DNA of 64,000 nucleotides from Lactobacillus johnsonii ATCC 33200 (GCF_000159355.1 NZ_GG670120.1:217965-281964), one strand, 5' to 3'; counted from the stretch's first letter, positions 39,779 to 48,990 are shown. Program-made: numbers and translations. The notes: generated by a model not told the origin, from the sequence alone.

Positions 39779-39789
39779 TAATTTATCGC

Positions 39790-39827
39790 AAAATAGATCT
39801 AAAATTATATTTTAGATCTATTTTTTT
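39790..39827 (+). terminator. First terminator after yebC
   Basis: AAATAGATCTAAAA / TTTTAGATCTATTT with a short AT loop and a run of T. Confidence 0.85.
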
Positions 39828-39860
39828 GGACTGACCTTTAGGTCAGTCCATTTTTTTTTT
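39828..39860 (+). terminator. Second terminator after yebC
   Basis: Perfect GGACTGACCT / AGGTCAGTCC with a 2-base nominal loop and a run of ten T. It follows the first terminator directly and insulates the comG operon. Confidence 0.88.
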
Positions 39861-39903
39861 GCAAATTATTTTGAATAATAAAAAATAATTTTGATTTTTT
39901 GCG

Positions 39904-39911
39904 TACTAATA
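39904..39911 (+). promoter_or_regulatory. Candidate competence box of the comG operon
   Basis: TACTAATA differs by one base from the streptococcal/lactococcal com-box TACGAATA used by the competence sigma factor. It is at the expected -10 position, 28 bp before the comGA start, and no TTGACA/TATAAT pair is present in the gap. Confidence 0.5.
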
Positions 39912-39938
39912 AATATAAAGTAAAAGGAGGGATTAAGA

Positions 39939-40916
39939 GTGAATGAGATGTCGGAAAGAATTTTAGAAGAGGCGATTGAAAGACATGCTAGTGATATTTT
40001 TATCTTTCCTATTATCAATGGATACGAGGTAAAAATTCGAACTGCAATGGGTTTAAATAAAATTCAAGAGTTAAGTCGACATGGTGGAAGAGAGCTCTTA
40101 AATTATTTTAAGTTTCAAGCACAGATGGATATTTCTGAACGGCGTAGACCCCAGGTAGGAGCGTATCAGATCGAGTTTAAAAGAAAAAAGATATTTTTAC
40201 GTTTTTCTAGTGTTGGAGAATTTGCCGGAGCTGAATCTTTAGTAGTTAGGTTGATTTATGGAGAAAAGAATAATAATTACTTTCTTCCGGAGCAGTTTAA
40301 TTTAATTAAAAAACTTACCAATCAACGTGGATTAATAGTTACAAGTGGGCCAACAGGATCGGGAAAAACTTCAACCATGTATGAGTTAGCGCAAGTGATT
40401 GGAAAAAATAAAGTTGTAATGACTATTGAAGATCCAGTTGAAGTGTGGAATCCAGACTTCTTACAGACGCAGGTGAATCTAATTGCGGGGATTACATATC
40501 CCGATTTGTTGAAAGCAGCTTTACGGCATAGACCGGATATTTTAATTATTGGTGAAATTCGAGATCAAGAAACAGCAAAAATCAGTATTAATGCGGCGTT
40601 AAGCGGACATTTAGTGTTAGCTACTATTCATGCTAAGACGGCTTTGCAAACAATATCCCGTCTTGAAGGATTAGGTATTACTAAAGATGAACTGAGCAAT
40701 TGTTTAACGGCGGTTTCTTATCAACGATTATTACCTATAAAAGATAAGAATGATGTTGCTTGTTTAATGGATATTGGATATGGAGAAATGCTTAATCAAG
40801 CCATCACTAATAACGATAAACGTAGTAATTTGCATGATTGGCAGAATAGTTTAAATCAATTAGTAAAACGAGGAAAGATTAGTGAAAAAACTCAGCAACT
40901 TTTTGAAGAAGGATAA
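39939..40916 (+). CDS. comGA: ComGA, pseudopilus assembly ATPase
   Basis: Type II/IV secretion-type ATPase, 325 residues, shorter than PilB because the N domain is reduced. Walker A GPTGSGKT is near residue 137, the Asp box near EDPVEVW, Walker B LIIGEIRD and the His box ATIHAKT are in order. The start is GTG 39939 with AAAGGAGGG seven bases away. First gene of comGA-comGG. Confidence 0.95.
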   Translation: MNEMSERILEEAIERHASDIFIFPIINGYEVKIRTAMGLNKIQELSRHGGRELLNYFKFQAQMDISERRRPQVGAYQIEFKRKKIFLRFSSVGEFAGAESLVVRLIYGEKNNNYFLPEQFNLIKKLTNQRGLIVTSGPTGSGKTSTMYELAQVIGKNKVVMTIEDPVEVWNPDFLQTQVNLIAGITYPDLLKAALRHRPDILIIGEIRDQETAKISINAALSGHLVLATIHAKTALQTISRLEGLGITKDELSNCLTAVSYQRLLPIKDKNDVACLMDIGYGEMLNQAITNNDKRSNLHDWQNSLNQLVKRGKISEKTQQLFEEG

Positions 40917-41883
40917 GTTAAATAGTGCTGACCAATTGATTTTTATTGATTATTTAAGGCAGGCTTTAATTAATGGATATTCCTTGAATGCTAGTTTGAG
41001 ACTATTACCAAAAATTTGGAGGGGTAATTCTCGTCAACTTCTTTATGTAAATCAACGAGTAGAAGAAGGAAGTCAGTTAGGGGATGTACTGCAAGAAGTG
41101 GGATTTTCTAGTACTTTAGCTGCCCAAATAAATCTAGCAATTATTGATGGAAATCTATTATCTTGCTTAGATCAAATGAGTAAGCTTATTCGATTAAAGA
41201 ATAAGCAATTAAAGAAATTAAAGGGAGAATTAGCCTATCCAGCGCTTTTAGTTGGGATGATGGTTACCTTGCTAATTTGTATGCAAACATTTTTAAAAAC
41301 AGAAATGTCTGATAATGACTGGACTAGCAATGTAATGCTTGGTGGTCTAGTACTTTTAGTCATAGTAGCAGTATTTTTTATTAGTAAAACAATTAGATTA
41401 CTTAATAGACAAGATTATTATGCTCTTAAAAAACTAACAAATTTACCTATGATTGGAGCTGTTTTACGGTTATATGTTCATTATCTAGTTGTATCTGATT
41501 TAGCAGTTTTATTAATTAATGGTTTTTCACTACAAAAAATCTGTCAACTTACTGCTATGCAACCTGATAGGTCATTACAACAAGTTATCGGGATAAAAGT
41601 AAAAAATCAACTAGAAAAGGGTACTGAAATTAAAGAAATTATTGAGCAAGAATTTTTCATACCTAATAATTTGGTCATGCTTCTAGAAACTGGAACAACT
41701 AGAAAGGAAATTGGAAAGCGTGCCTTATTACTTAGCAAGACACTTTTTTATGAACTGAATCTAAAATTGAATAGCCTAATTCTCAATATCCAACCGATAT
41801 GCTTTATTTTTATTGGGATTTGTATTTTAGGGATGTATTTAAAGATATTAATGCCGATGTATCACTTAATGGAAACTATGTAG
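40882..41883 (+). CDS. comGB: ComGB, pseudopilus membrane platform protein
   Basis: PilC/GspF-like polytopic membrane protein, 333 residues, with three to four transmembrane segments and the duplicated T2SSF domain (GYSLNASLRLLP and GFSLQKICQL). GTG start inside comGA gives a 35-bp overlap; GAGGAAAG lies upstream. Confidence 0.93.
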   Translation: MKKLSNFLKKDKLNSADQLIFIDYLRQALINGYSLNASLRLLPKIWRGNSRQLLYVNQRVEEGSQLGDVLQEVGFSSTLAAQINLAIIDGNLLSCLDQMSKLIRLKNKQLKKLKGELAYPALLVGMMVTLLICMQTFLKTEMSDNDWTSNVMLGGLVLLVIVAVFFISKTIRLLNRQDYYALKKLTNLPMIGAVLRLYVHYLVVSDLAVLLINGFSLQKICQLTAMQPDRSLQQVIGIKVKNQLEKGTEIKEIIEQEFFIPNNLVMLLETGTTRKEIGKRALLLSKTLFYELNLKLNSLILNIQPICFIFIGICILGMYLKILMPMYHLMETM

Positions 41884-41895
41884 AGGAAAAATAAA

Positions 41896-42192
41896 ATGAA
41901 AAAATTAAAACAATTTATTATAAAAAATAAGCAAGTAAAAGGATTTACTTTAGTAGAAATGGTAATTGTAATTGCTATCATTGCAATGCTGATTTTGCTG
42001 ATTGTGCCGGGACTAAGCAAGCAAAAAGATAGAGCTACGAGTAAGACTGATGAGGCTTTAAGAACAACAATTGAGACACAAAGACAGCTGGCTGAAGATA
42101 ATGGAGATGGAACTTCCTTAGAAGAACTTGTAAAAAAAGAGTATATTTCTCAAAAGCAAAAAGAAAGATATGAAAAATTACCACAAAAATGA
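41896..42192 (+). CDS. comGC: ComGC, major competence pseudopilin
   Basis: 98 residues. Type IV prepilin cleavage site VKG|FTLVEM followed by a hydrophobic helix; Glu at +5 is present. The length is normal. GAGGAAA Shine-Dalgarno and ATGA overlap with comGD. Confidence 0.95.
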   Translation: MKKLKQFIIKNKQVKGFTLVEMVIVIAIIAMLILLIVPGLSKQKDRATSKTDEALRTTIETQRQLAEDNGDGTSLEELVKKEYISQKQKERYEKLPQK

Positions 42193-42605
42193 TTTTCAAA
42201 AAAACGAGAGGATTTACCTTAATTGAAACAGTAGTTACATTAGCAGTGGTTTGTCTTCTAGTCTTGATGCCAACTCTTTATGTAAAGAATATCAAGGAAC
42301 AGGTGGTTTTAGATAATAGTACACGTCAAGTGAAATCTACCATTAATAAGTATTTACATCTAGCAACAGTAAAAAAGAGGTCATATTTTTTGTCATATTT
42401 TGATAATAATTCTTCAATTCAAATAAGGGAACCTCATAAGGTTTCGCAAGTTTATTTAGATAAACATATTAGGGTTTACAATTTTGATAATCTTTACATT
42501 AGCAATCGTGGAACAATTTCACCACGGACGATTACCATTAAGAATGATAAGAAAGAAAATAAAATAAAAATACAAATGACATGGGGAAGAATGGTTGAAG
42601 AATAA
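42189..42605 (+). CDS. comGD: ComGD, minor pseudopilin
   Basis: 138 residues with prepilin motif RG|FTLIET and a hydrophobic N-terminal helix, then a short globular domain. It overlaps comGC by 4 bp and the next gene by 11 bp. Confidence 0.9.
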   Translation: MIFKKTRGFTLIETVVTLAVVCLLVLMPTLYVKNIKEQVVLDNSTRQVKSTINKYLHLATVKKRSYFLSYFDNNSSIQIREPHKVSQVYLDKHIRVYNFDNLYISNRGTISPRTITIKNDKKENKIKIQMTWGRMVEE

Positions 42606-42813
42606 AAGAATAAAAGGATTTATTTTCTGGGAAGCATGTTTAGGATTTACAATTGCTTGTTTGGGAGTAATTTTATTGGGCTTGACACTTAAGCAAAATA
42701 GGCAAACGGAAAAGCAAATTGAAAAAAGAGTAGATAAATCCTATGCTGAATATATTTTTAAACATAGTGATAAGAAAACATTATTAGTCCATGATCATGT
42801 CTATCATAGGTAA
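42595..42813 (+). CDS. comGE: ComGE, minor pseudopilin
   Basis: 72 residues. The prepilin-like N terminus IKG|FIFWEACLGF is divergent (Phe-Ile-Phe-Trp instead of Phe-Thr-Leu-Leu) but keeps Glu at +5. Start codon TTG, with GGAAG six bases upstream. Assigned by position and motif. Confidence 0.78.
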   Translation: MKNKRIKGFIFWEACLGFTIACLGVILLGLTLKQNRQTEKQIEKRVDKSYAEYIFKHSDKKTLLVHDHVYHR

Positions 42814-42818
42814 AAATA

Positions 42819-43322
42819 ATGAAAAGAATAAAAGGTTTTACTTTATTAGAGGCAGTTTTTGCAATTGCGGTTACGATTTTATGTGCGCAAATACTTTTTG
42901 GACTCGTAAATACACTTAGAAAAATTAATCATCAAAAAAGTGGAATAAATGAAATTGCATATAGTTATGTACAAGTAAATAATTTTTTAAAAGAAAGTGG
43001 GCATGTTGAAGTAAGTACAACTGGATCAGACCCAACTAAAATTATTCTCAGAAAATTTTCTGATAAAAAGAAGAATGATCCAACTTATGAGACGTATGTG
43101 ATTGATTTAAGCTCAAATGATACTTTAAGAATGCGGACAGATGAGGGTGGACATATGCCTCTACTTTTTAAAGTTAAAAAAATTAGATGTTCTACGTCAA
43201 AAGATTCATTTACAATCCTGATAACTGAAAAAGATGGTAGACAAAGTGAAATGTATTTTAAAACAGATTTACCAGAAAAAAAGGAAGTGAATCCAGCTGA
43301 TGAGAAAGAAAAAAAGAGTTAA
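42819..43322 (+). CDS. comGF: ComGF, minor pseudopilin
   Basis: 167 residues with prepilin motif IKG|FTLLEAV and a long globular C-terminal domain, as in the ComGF family. It overlaps the small comGG frame by 23 bp. Confidence 0.85.
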   Translation: MKRIKGFTLLEAVFAIAVTILCAQILFGLVNTLRKINHQKSGINEIAYSYVQVNNFLKESGHVEVSTTGSDPTKIILRKFSDKKKNDPTYETYVIDLSSNDTLRMRTDEGGHMPLLFKVKKIRCSTSKDSFTILITEKDGRQSEMYFKTDLPEKKEVNPADEKEKKS

Positions 43323-43458
43323 TCGAGTAAACGGGAGTGCTTTGGTTAGTAGTTTACTGCTTATTAATATCTGTATTACTTTTACGTTAATGTACCAGCA
43401 TACTTTTACTGAAAATATGGAAAGCAATCTTTCTTTAATAAATTATTTCTCTAAGTAA
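43300..43458 (+). CDS. comGG: Short ComGG-like minor pseudopilin
   Basis: 52 residues, starting at ATG 43300 and stopping at 43456-43458. A basic N terminus (MRKKKRVNRVNG) is followed by a single hydrophobic helix (SALVSSLLLINICITFTLMY). The position after comGF and the basic-plus-helix pattern fit ComGG, though it is much shorter than the B. subtilis protein and has no clear FTL site. AAGGAAG lies 13 bases before the start. Confidence 0.7.
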   Translation: MRKKKRVNRVNGSALVSSLLLINICITFTLMYQHTFTENMESNLSLINYFSK

Positions 43459-43527
43459 TAAGGAGTGCTTGCTAGTATTTGAGGATACCTATAGAATATT
43501 AGAAGGAATATTAAAGAAGGAAGAAAA

Positions 43528-44529
43528 ATGCAAAAAGTAGAAGAATTGTATCCAAAATTTCAGACAGCTATTGAGCATTTACAAAAGGCTCTTAATGTTT
43601 CTTTTTCATCTGCATTGACGGAAACCTTTGATAATTTAGAAAACGGGAAGATCAAAGTTGAGTCAGGTGCTCCCGATAAGGAAACTGTAGCTGAATTGAC
43701 TGAAGAATATCGTCAATTAGATTATGATAATTTGCCACGGGCATTGAAAGTACAAATATTTACTTTATTAGCTTTAAAAGCCATTACTCAAGATGCTCGT
43801 GACTATAACTTGATGCCTACACCATCGGTGGTCGCTACAATAATTGCTTTGATTTGGCAAAAAATTGTTCCTACTGGTAAAAAAATTGTGGTTGATCCAG
43901 CCATTGGAACTGGAAATTTACTTTATTCAGTAGTTAGACAGTTAATACAAGAGAATCATTCTCAAAATAATTACAATCTAATTGGAATTGATAACGAGGA
44001 ATCTCTCTTAGACTTGGCTGATATTGGTGCGCATCTTGAAGATTTAAAGATTGATTTGTATTGCCAAGATGCATTAGATCCATGGATGATTGAAAAGGCT
44101 GATGTTGTCTTAAGTGATCTACCGGTAGGTTACTATCCACTAGATAATAATGCTCAACGCTATGAAAATCATGCAAAAGAAGGACATTCATTTGCCCATA
44201 CTTTGTTCATTGAGCAAATTGTAAATAATCTTAAGAGAGATGGCTTTGCATTTTTAGTGGTACCACGATTGCTATTTACTGGCAAAGGCTCTACTGAATT
44301 CATGACTTGGTTAGCAAAAAAAGTTAATATTCAATCTATTGTAGATTTGCCAGATAATATGTTTTCAAGCCAAATTCAGCAAAAATCGATTTTAGTTTTC
44401 CAAAATCATGGAGATCATGCTGTGGAGCGTGAAGTACTGGTAGCTAAATTAGATTCACTAAAAGGACCAGAATCTTTAGTAGCATTTAATATGAAGTTAA
44501 ATGATTGGTATGATAAAAATAAAGATTAA
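43528..44529 (+). CDS. ytxK: YtxK-like class I SAM-dependent DNA methyltransferase
   Basis: 333 residues. SAM-binding motif VDPAIGTGNLL and a catalytic-type loop LSDLPVGYY related to the NPPY/DPPF motif of N6-adenine methylases are visible. No restriction or specificity gene is nearby; it looks like the YtxK protein found between comG and ackA in many Firmicutes. Function unknown. AAGGAAG precedes the start. Confidence 0.85.
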   Translation: MQKVEELYPKFQTAIEHLQKALNVSFSSALTETFDNLENGKIKVESGAPDKETVAELTEEYRQLDYDNLPRALKVQIFTLLALKAITQDARDYNLMPTPSVVATIIALIWQKIVPTGKKIVVDPAIGTGNLLYSVVRQLIQENHSQNNYNLIGIDNEESLLDLADIGAHLEDLKIDLYCQDALDPWMIEKADVVLSDLPVGYYPLDNNAQRYENHAKEGHSFAHTLFIEQIVNNLKRDGFAFLVVPRLLFTGKGSTEFMTWLAKKVNIQSIVDLPDNMFSSQIQQKSILVFQNHGDHAVEREVLVAKLDSLKGPESLVAFNMKLNDWYDKNKD

Positions 44530-44554
44530 TTTTATAAGTATATGAGGTATATAT

Positions 44555-45763
44555 ATGAAAAAAGTTTTAGCAGTAAATTCAGGTAGTTCATCATTTAAGT
44601 ACAAATTATTTTCTCTTGATAATGAAGAAGTAATTGCATCTGGTATGGCTGACCGGGTAGGATTACCAGGCTCTGTTTTTACTATGACTTTAGCTGATGG
44701 TAGTCAACATGATGAACAAAGTGATATTGCTAACCAAGAAGAAGCTGTTCAAAAGTTACTTAGCTGGCTTAAAGAATATAATGTTATTGATTCCTTAGAA
44801 GATATTGCGGGCGTAGGTCACCGTGTAGTTGCTGGTGGAGAAGAATTTACTGATAGTACAGTAATTACTGAAGATAATCTTTGGAAAATTTATAATATTA
44901 GTGACTATGCGCCTTTACATAACCCAGCTGAGGCAGATGGTATTTATGCCTTCATGAAAGTTTTGCCTAATGTACCAGAAGTTGCTGTTTTTGATACGTC
45001 ATTTCACCAATCACTAGATCCAGTTCAATACTTATATTCTGTTCCTTATAAGTATTACGAAAAGTTCCGTGCTAGAAAATATGGTGCACACGGTACTTCT
45101 GCGCGCTATGTATCACGTCGCACTGCTGATCTTTTAAATAAACCAGTTGAGGACTTAAAGATGGTTCTTTGTCACTTGGGTAGTGGTGCATCAGTTACTG
45201 CTATTAAAGATGGAAAATCTTTTGATACTTCAATGGGATTTAGTCCTGTTGCAGGAATTACGATGAGTACCAGAAGTGGTGATGTAGATCCTTCTTTACT
45301 TCAATTTATTATGAAAAAGGGAAACATTACTAGTTTTAACGAAGTTATCAAGATGTTGAATACCGAATCTGGTTTATTGGGTCTTTCAGGAATTTCACCA
45401 GACATGAGAGATATTGAAAAAGCTATCAAAAATGGTGATAAGCAAGCTCAACTTACAAAAGATATATTCATTAATCGAATTGTTCGTTATATTGGTGCCT
45501 ACATGACTGAAATGGGCGGATTAGATGTTTTAGTCTTTACAGCAGGTATTGGGGAACATGATGCAAGTGTAAGAAAGCAAATTATGGATGGTTTTACTTG
45601 GCTTGGTCTTGAATATGATGAAGAAGCCAACAAAACTAATCATGAGGGTGTGATTACTACACCAAATTCAAAAATTACTGCTATGATTGTTCCAACAAAT
45701 GAAGAATTAATGATTGCACGTGATGTTGTTCGTTTAGCAAAATTAGATAAGTTAAACAAATAA
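44555..45763 (+). CDS. ackA: Acetate kinase
   Basis: Makes ATP and acetate from acetyl-phosphate. It has 402 residues. VLAVNSGSSSFKYKLF at the N terminus, TSFHQ, GAHGTSARYV, MSTRSGDVDP and FTAGIGEHDA are the ASKHA-family signatures. Partner of pta at 21.5 kb. Confidence 0.97.
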   Translation: MKKVLAVNSGSSSFKYKLFSLDNEEVIASGMADRVGLPGSVFTMTLADGSQHDEQSDIANQEEAVQKLLSWLKEYNVIDSLEDIAGVGHRVVAGGEEFTDSTVITEDNLWKIYNISDYAPLHNPAEADGIYAFMKVLPNVPEVAVFDTSFHQSLDPVQYLYSVPYKYYEKFRARKYGAHGTSARYVSRRTADLLNKPVEDLKMVLCHLGSGASVTAIKDGKSFDTSMGFSPVAGITMSTRSGDVDPSLLQFIMKKGNITSFNEVIKMLNTESGLLGLSGISPDMRDIEKAIKNGDKQAQLTKDIFINRIVRYIGAYMTEMGGLDVLVFTAGIGEHDASVRKQIMDGFTWLGLEYDEEANKTNHEGVITTPNSKITAMIVPTNEELMIARDVVRLAKLDKLNK

Positions 45764-45819
45764 GGTTAAAATCAAAGTTATAGCATTTTAATAGGGACTG
45801 TGATATCATTGAAACATCT

Positions 45820-46183
45820 GGGGATGTTTTGGGATTCGACAGGCGTAGATTCGCGTTAACTGCGATTCGTAGGTCACGTCTACGTTAAAAACGTCACAGT
45901 TAAATTATAACTGCAAATAACGAAAATTCTTACGCAGTAGCTGCTTAGTCAGCCTGCGTGATCCAAAGATGGATTGCTCGTGTCTATCTACGGGTCTTAC
46001 CATTTAACGAGCTACGTTTAACTACTTACCTTAATAGTTAGAAATAAGATTCTTAGGTTAGTTTTGATAGTTTAGCCCTGTTATATGGCGTTTTATCAAA
46101 GCGAATTTTAAGTAATATAACTATGATCGTAGATGTTAACGACGAAATACGTTTGGACAGGGGTTCAATTCCCCTCATCTCCA
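45820..46183 (+). ncRNA. ssrA: Transfer-messenger RNA
   Basis: 5' GGGGATG pairs with CATCTCC at the 3' end (one G-U), discriminator A at 46183, T-arm GGGTTCAATTCCCC-like near 46160-46175. The resume codon GCA is at 45913 and the tag reads ANNENSYAVAA followed by TAG (45946-45948). CCA is not encoded. It is 364 nt long. SmpB and RNase R are encoded at 15-18 kb. Confidence 0.96.
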
Positions 46184-46188
46184 TAAAT

Positions 46189-46219
46189 AAAAGCCTGTAA
46201 GTTACTTACGGGCTTTTTT
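46189..46219 (+). terminator. Terminator after ssrA
   Basis: AAAGCCTGTAA / TTACGGGCTTT, six T tail. Confidence 0.82.
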
Positions 46220-46289
46220 ATTATGTATGTATTAATTGCTATGTTGAAGATTCAAGAATGTGATTAGCAAATTCTGTTTTGAAATAAAA

Positions 46290-46317
46290 TTGATAATCGT
46301 TTAACATTCGGTATTAA
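46290..46317 (+). promoter_or_regulatory. Promoter with first LacI-type operator
   Basis: TTGATA (46290-46295), 16 bases, TATTAA (46312-46317). TTGATAATCGTTTAACAT (46290-46307) agrees at 15 of 18 positions with the reverse complement of the downstream palindrome, so an operator covers the -35. Confidence 0.6.
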
Positions 46318-46399
46318 TAAAGGATTTTCTCTAAATCTATACAATTTTTTCTAAATTTTATTTATTTTTTTATAAAAAGATGATAGGTTTTTAGATGAA

Positions 46400-46417
46400 A
46401 TGTTAAACGCTTAACAT
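46400..46417 (+). promoter_or_regulatory. LacI-family operator palindrome upstream of the fructansucrase gene
   Basis: ATGTTAA-ACGC-TTAACAT, a 7-bp perfect palindrome with a central CG, typical of LacI/GalR-family sugar regulators. It ends 15 bp before the fructansucrase ATG and 3 bp before the GGAGGAG. Centre-to-centre distance to the first operator is 110 bp. Confidence 0.72.
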
Positions 46418-46432
46418 GTAGGAGGAGAAAAG

Positions 46433-48799
46433 ATGTTGGAAAATAAAAATCATAAAAAGATATCTTTAAGCGGAAAATCTTTGTTAATGGGAACCTTGTC
46501 AACAGCAGCAATTGTATTAAGTGCATCAACTACAAATGCTGCGACTACTAATGCAGACAATGTTAATGAAAATCAAACTGTAGAAGTAACTGCTACTTCA
46601 GTAAATAATAAGCAAGTAACTGAAAAAGATAGTACAGATAAAAGTACTAGTGATGTAGCTGAAAATGCTAACACCAAGAAATCAAACGAAAATAAAGAAA
46701 CTGCAGAAAATAATACTCAAACACTTGCTACTAATGCTCCAGTAAGTGATGTGAAAAATACAAACACAGTTACAGCTGAACCAACTGTTGATAAAGTAGT
46801 AAATAATAGTGATCAAAAGACAACTAATGCTGCAACTAGTGATACTAAAAAAGATGATGTAAAACAAGTTGAAAAGAAAGACGCAGTAGATAAAACAAAT
46901 ACTGAGGAAAATAAAGAGAGTTCAGTAAAGCCAGCTGAAAATGCTACTAAAGCTGAATTAAAGGGCCAAGTTAAAGATATCGTTGAAGAATCTGGTGTTG
47001 ATACTAGCAAGTTAACTAATGATCAAATTAATGAATTAAATAAAATTAATTTCTCCAAAGAAGCAAAAAGTGGTACTCAGTTAACTTACAACGACTTTAA
47101 AAAAATTGCTAAAACTTTAATTGAACAAGATGCTCGTTATGCTGTTCCATTCTTCAATGCAAGTAAAATTAAAAATATGCCTGCTGCTAAAACACTTGAT
47201 GCTCAAAGTGGAAAAGTAGAAGATTTGGAAATTTGGAATTCATGGCCTGTTCAAGATGCAAAAACTGGTTACGTATCTAACTGGAAAGGCTACCAATTAG
47301 TGATTGGTATGATGGGAGTTCCAAACGTCAATGATAACCACATTTATCTTCTTTACAACAAGTATGGTGATAATGACTTTAATCATTGGAAGAATGCTGG
47401 TCCTATTTTCGGCCTAGGTACTCCAGTTATTCAACAATGGTCTGGATCAGCAACTTTAAATAAAGATGGCTCAATTCAACTTTACTACACTAAGGTTGAT
47501 ACTAGTGATAACTACACTAATCATCAAAAACTCGCTAGTGCAACTGTTTACTTAAATCTTGAAAAAGATCAGGATAAGATTTCTATTGCTCATGTTGACA
47601 ACGATCATATTGTCTTTGAAGGTGATGGTTACCACTACCAAACTTATGACCAATGGAAAGAAACTAATAAAGGTGCTGACAACATTGCAATGCGTGATGC
47701 ACACGTAATTGAAGATGATAATGGTAATCGTTACCTTGTGTTTGAAGCAAGTACTGGAACCGAAAATTATCAAGGTGATGATCAAATTTATCAATGGTTA
47801 AATTACGGCGGTACTAACAAGGATAATTTAGGTGATTTCTTCCAAATTTTATCTAACTCCGATATTAAAGATAGAGCTAAATGGTCAAACGCTGCAATTG
47901 GTATCATTAAATTAAATGATGATGTTAAGAATCCAAGTATTGCAAAGGTCTACAGCCCACTTATTAGTGCACCAATGGTAAGTGATGAAATTGAACGTCC
48001 TGATGTTGTTAAATTAGGTAATAAGTATTACTTATTTGCTGCTACTAGATTAAACCGTGGTAGTAACGATGATGCTTGGATGGCAACTAACAAAGCAGTT
48101 GGTGATAATGTAGCTATGATTGGTTATGTATCTGATAACTTAACTCATGGCTATGTTCCATTGAATGAATCTGGCGTTGTTTTAACTGCATCTGTACCGG
48201 CTAACTGGCGTACTGCAACTTATTCATACTATGCAGTTCCAATAGAAGGAAGAGATGATCAACTTTTAATTACTTCATACATCACTAATCGTGGTGAGGT
48301 TGCTGGAAAGGGTATGCATGCAACTTGGGCACCAAGTTTCTTGTTACAAATTAATCCAGATAACACTACTACTGTTTTAGCTAAAATGACTAACCAAGGA
48401 GATTGGATTTGGGATGATAGTAGTGAAAACCCAGATATGATGGGTGTACTTGAAAAAGCTGCTCCAAATAGTGCTGCCCTTCCTGGAGAATGGGGAAAAC
48501 CAGTTGATTGGGATTTAATTGGTGGATACAACTTGAAGCCACACCAACCTGTAACTCCTATTCCAAATGTACCAACTACTCCTAAAACCCCAACCACACC
48601 AGATAAACCAGAGGTACCAACTACTCCTGAAACTCCAACTCCAGAAGTTTCAAAGAATCCAGTTAAGAAAACTAGTCAGTCTAAACTTCCAAAGGCTGGA
48701 GATAAAAATAGCTTTGCAGCAGTTGTTTTAGGTGCTGTAAGTTCAATATTAGGTGCTGTTGGTTTAACAGGTGTTTCAAAACGTAAACGCAATAATTAA
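46433..48799 (+). CDS. Cell-wall-anchored GH68 fructansucrase with Asp-to-Asn nucleophile
   Basis: 788 residues. A KxYKxGKxW-less signal peptide (residues 1-37, cleaved near TNAAT) is followed by a Thr/Asn/Lys-rich linker (38-200), a GH68 catalytic domain (about 200-700), a Pro/Thr-rich wall-spanning stretch, and an LPKAG sorting motif with hydrophobic segment and RKRNN tail. Transition-state Asp422 (in MRDAH) and acid/base Glu521 (in EIERPDVV) are present. Residue 269 in EIWNSWPVQ is Asn (AAT), where the family has the Asp nucleophile; spacings 153 and 99 to the other residues match inulosucrases. It is therefore probably unable to make fructan. Levan versus inulin type cannot be told. Confidence 0.93.
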   Translation: MLENKNHKKISLSGKSLLMGTLSTAAIVLSASTTNAATTNADNVNENQTVEVTATSVNNKQVTEKDSTDKSTSDVAENANTKKSNENKETAENNTQTLATNAPVSDVKNTNTVTAEPTVDKVVNNSDQKTTNAATSDTKKDDVKQVEKKDAVDKTNTEENKESSVKPAENATKAELKGQVKDIVEESGVDTSKLTNDQINELNKINFSKEAKSGTQLTYNDFKKIAKTLIEQDARYAVPFFNASKIKNMPAAKTLDAQSGKVEDLEIWNSWPVQDAKTGYVSNWKGYQLVIGMMGVPNVNDNHIYLLYNKYGDNDFNHWKNAGPIFGLGTPVIQQWSGSATLNKDGSIQLYYTKVDTSDNYTNHQKLASATVYLNLEKDQDKISIAHVDNDHIVFEGDGYHYQTYDQWKETNKGADNIAMRDAHVIEDDNGNRYLVFEASTGTENYQGDDQIYQWLNYGGTNKDNLGDFFQILSNSDIKDRAKWSNAAIGIIKLNDDVKNPSIAKVYSPLISAPMVSDEIERPDVVKLGNKYYLFAATRLNRGSNDDAWMATNKAVGDNVAMIGYVSDNLTHGYVPLNESGVVLTASVPANWRTATYSYYAVPIEGRDDQLLITSYITNRGEVAGKGMHATWAPSFLLQINPDNTTTVLAKMTNQGDWIWDDSSENPDMMGVLEKAAPNSAALPGEWGKPVDWDLIGGYNLKPHQPVTPIPNVPTTPKTPTTPDKPEVPTTPETPTPEVSKNPVKKTSQSKLPKAGDKNSFAAVVLGAVSSILGAVGLTGVSKRKRNN

Positions 48800-48802
48800 A
48801 TT

Positions 48803-48836
48803 AAAAAAGATGAGTTCCGTTGAACTTATCTTTTTT
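48803..48836 (+). terminator. Terminator of the fructansucrase gene
   Basis: AAAAAAGATGAGTTC / GAACTTATCTTTTTT with one G-T pair and a 4-base loop. Confidence 0.85.
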
Positions 48837-48898
48837 GCTATAAATATAATTTATCCTAGGATGAAAAAATGTGAATTTTCTCAAAAATAGCTTTTTTC

Positions 48899-48904
48899 TA
48901 TAAT
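48899..48904 (+). promoter_or_regulatory. -10 box of the DUF3737 gene
   Basis: Perfect TATAAT; a TTTTCT 17 bp upstream is a weak -35. Predicted transcription start is about 48911. Confidence 0.55.
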
Positions 48905-48910
48905 AAGTTA

Positions 48911-48990
48911 GAAAAGTAATGGAGTACTACCTATCTATAGGTCAGAAGTATATTTAAGTATGCTTATCAAATATTAGACAATTACTTTTC
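48911..48990 (+). promoter_or_regulatory. Structured leader upstream of the DUF3737 gene
   Basis: P1 is a perfect 10-bp helix GAAAAGTAAT (48911-48920) with ATTACTTTTC (48981-48990), starting at the predicted first base of the RNA. Inside, ACCTA/TAGGT (48929-48942) with outer TACT/AGTA, and ATATTT/AAATAT (48950-48974), give two further hairpins. It matches no riboswitch class I recognise and has no obvious terminator afterward. Confidence 0.5.

Noticed and set aside
43528..44529. Restriction-modification system
   Set aside because: The methyltransferase has no nuclease or specificity partner and its locus matches the housekeeping ytxK-ackA order.
46682..48597. Antisense ORFs within the fructansucrase gene
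   Set aside because: They are caused by biased, repetitive Asn/Thr/Lys codons; no ribosome sites or motifs.
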